In this document: piece after piece, positions 63,801 to 64,000 of the stretch
Numbering within the stretch: position 1 is the first letter of the stretch
Layout: every line of letters starts with the position of its first letter
Assembly: GCA_022843745.1 (NCBI GenBank)
Contig: JALHNB010000005.1
Location: 139,154-203,153 of the forward strand
Direction of reading: 5' to 3'
Length of the DNA: 64,000 nucleotides
From: Anaerolineae bacterium
GTDB lineage: Bacteria > Chloroflexota > Anaerolineae > Aggregatilineales > Phototrophicaceae
Made by a program: the position numbers and the translations under genes
Notes under the pieces: generated by a model
The model's input: the letters and a program-made list of their open reading frames with translations, nothing else
Databases searched by the model: none
What the model was told of the DNA's origin: nothing

Positions 63801-63825
63801 AGGGGTGACTCGGCGAGTCGCCCCT
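63801..63825. repeat. AGGGGTGACTC palindrome
   Basis: AGGGGTGACTC (63801-63811), three-base loop, GAGTCGCCCCT (63815-63825), one mismatch, then AC. Same repeat family; it lies after the SWIM gene. Confidence 0.7.
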
Positions 63826-63868
63826 ACTACGACATGCGGTTGTTTGGTGTTTGAAGAGTGGAATGTCA

Positions 63869-63888
63869 GGGCGCAAGGCCTTGCGCCC
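63869..63888. repeat. 20-bp perfect palindrome GGGCGCAAGG/CCTTGCGCCC
   Basis: No loop. It lies 44 bases after the previous palindrome and has the same GGGCGC ends, so the two may have arrived as a unit. Confidence 0.7.
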
Positions 63889-64000
63889 CATATGCACCAA
63901 CTTAAGAGACCTGCCGGAGAGACTGAAAGGTCAAAGGATGGAGAGAACGGCAGGACATGCGGGAGGTGGCGGGCAAGAGATGGGCGAGACGGCGTAAAAA
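63889..64000. other. No gene seen at the window end
   Basis: A purine-rich stretch (many GGAGA and GGCGG words on the plus strand) without a convincing start codon or family similarity. A gene may begin beyond the window. Confidence 0.4.

Overview
The window looks like chromosomal DNA of a Chloroflexota bacterium, probably of the Anaerolineae or a related lineage. This is inferred from gene content and style: GAF/PAS/class III cyclase proteins, a luciferase-like F420-type oxidoreductase, DUF2723 and PTPS-related GT-C membrane proteins, Tat-type and lipobox secreted proteins, an ArsR regulator with a long N-terminal domain, DUF1152, and many GGGGCG-type dispersed palindromes. No rRNA, tRNA or CRISPR was seen. 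There is no phage or plasmid backbone; the only clear mobile element is one IS5-type insertion sequence.

Layout. 0-5.5 kb: the end of an endonuclease/exonuclease/phosphatase gene, lspA, a lipoprotein, and two overlapping GAF-PAS-cyclase genes. 5.5-11 kb: a GntR/FCD regulator, small genes, an ArsR-type regulator, a YjbR/MmcQ protein and an acyl-CoA synthetase-like enzyme. 11-19.3 kb: secreted and TolB-like proteins, a TIR protein, a TIM-barrel isomerase, an FAD amine oxidase-like protein, Nudix, VOC, an AT-rich unknown gene, SRPBCC and folC. 19.5-25 kb: a CorC/HlyC-type CBS membrane protein, cdd and recO in one operon, then a 903-residue unknown. 25-31.3 kb: a kinase-like phosphotransferase, an RmlC-like epimerase, an acetyltransferase, two secreted proteins and two peroxiredoxins. 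31.4-38.6 kb: two large membrane glycosyltransferase-like proteins, gpmA, a lipoprotein and an MFS exporter. 38.7-48.7 kb: a phosphotriesterase-family hydrolase, an isolated AT-rich two-gene unit with a consensus promoter, secreted and FAD proteins, tandem RDD genes split by the IS, and oxidoreductases. 48.9-57.5 kb: the proteostasis/translation block hsp20-lon, a frameshifted MFS gene, clpC and rpsA. 57.7-64 kb: an unknown membrane protein, an LLM enzyme, DUF1152, SRPBCC, TetR, a creatininase-like hydrolase and a SWIM zinc-finger protein.

Three things stand out. (1) The two overlapping cyclase genes have lost complementary halves of the class III active site: one keeps the metal aspartates, the other keeps the base-recognition Thr and the Asn/Arg pair. 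This is what an obligate heterodimer, arranged like the C1/C2 domains of mammalian adenylyl cyclase, would look like. (2) At least six genes have their last 13-35 bp, including the stop codon, tandemly duplicated; five of the six have a period of about 32-35 bp, and two similar repeats lie in promoter regions. (3) Around 39.8-40.6 kb there is a compact unit with a perfect-consensus promoter, palindromes, a ribbon-helix-helix gene, a small membrane-tail protein and a terminator; its function is unknown.

All positions and motif calls were read by eye. Family assignments rest on motifs, not on database searches.
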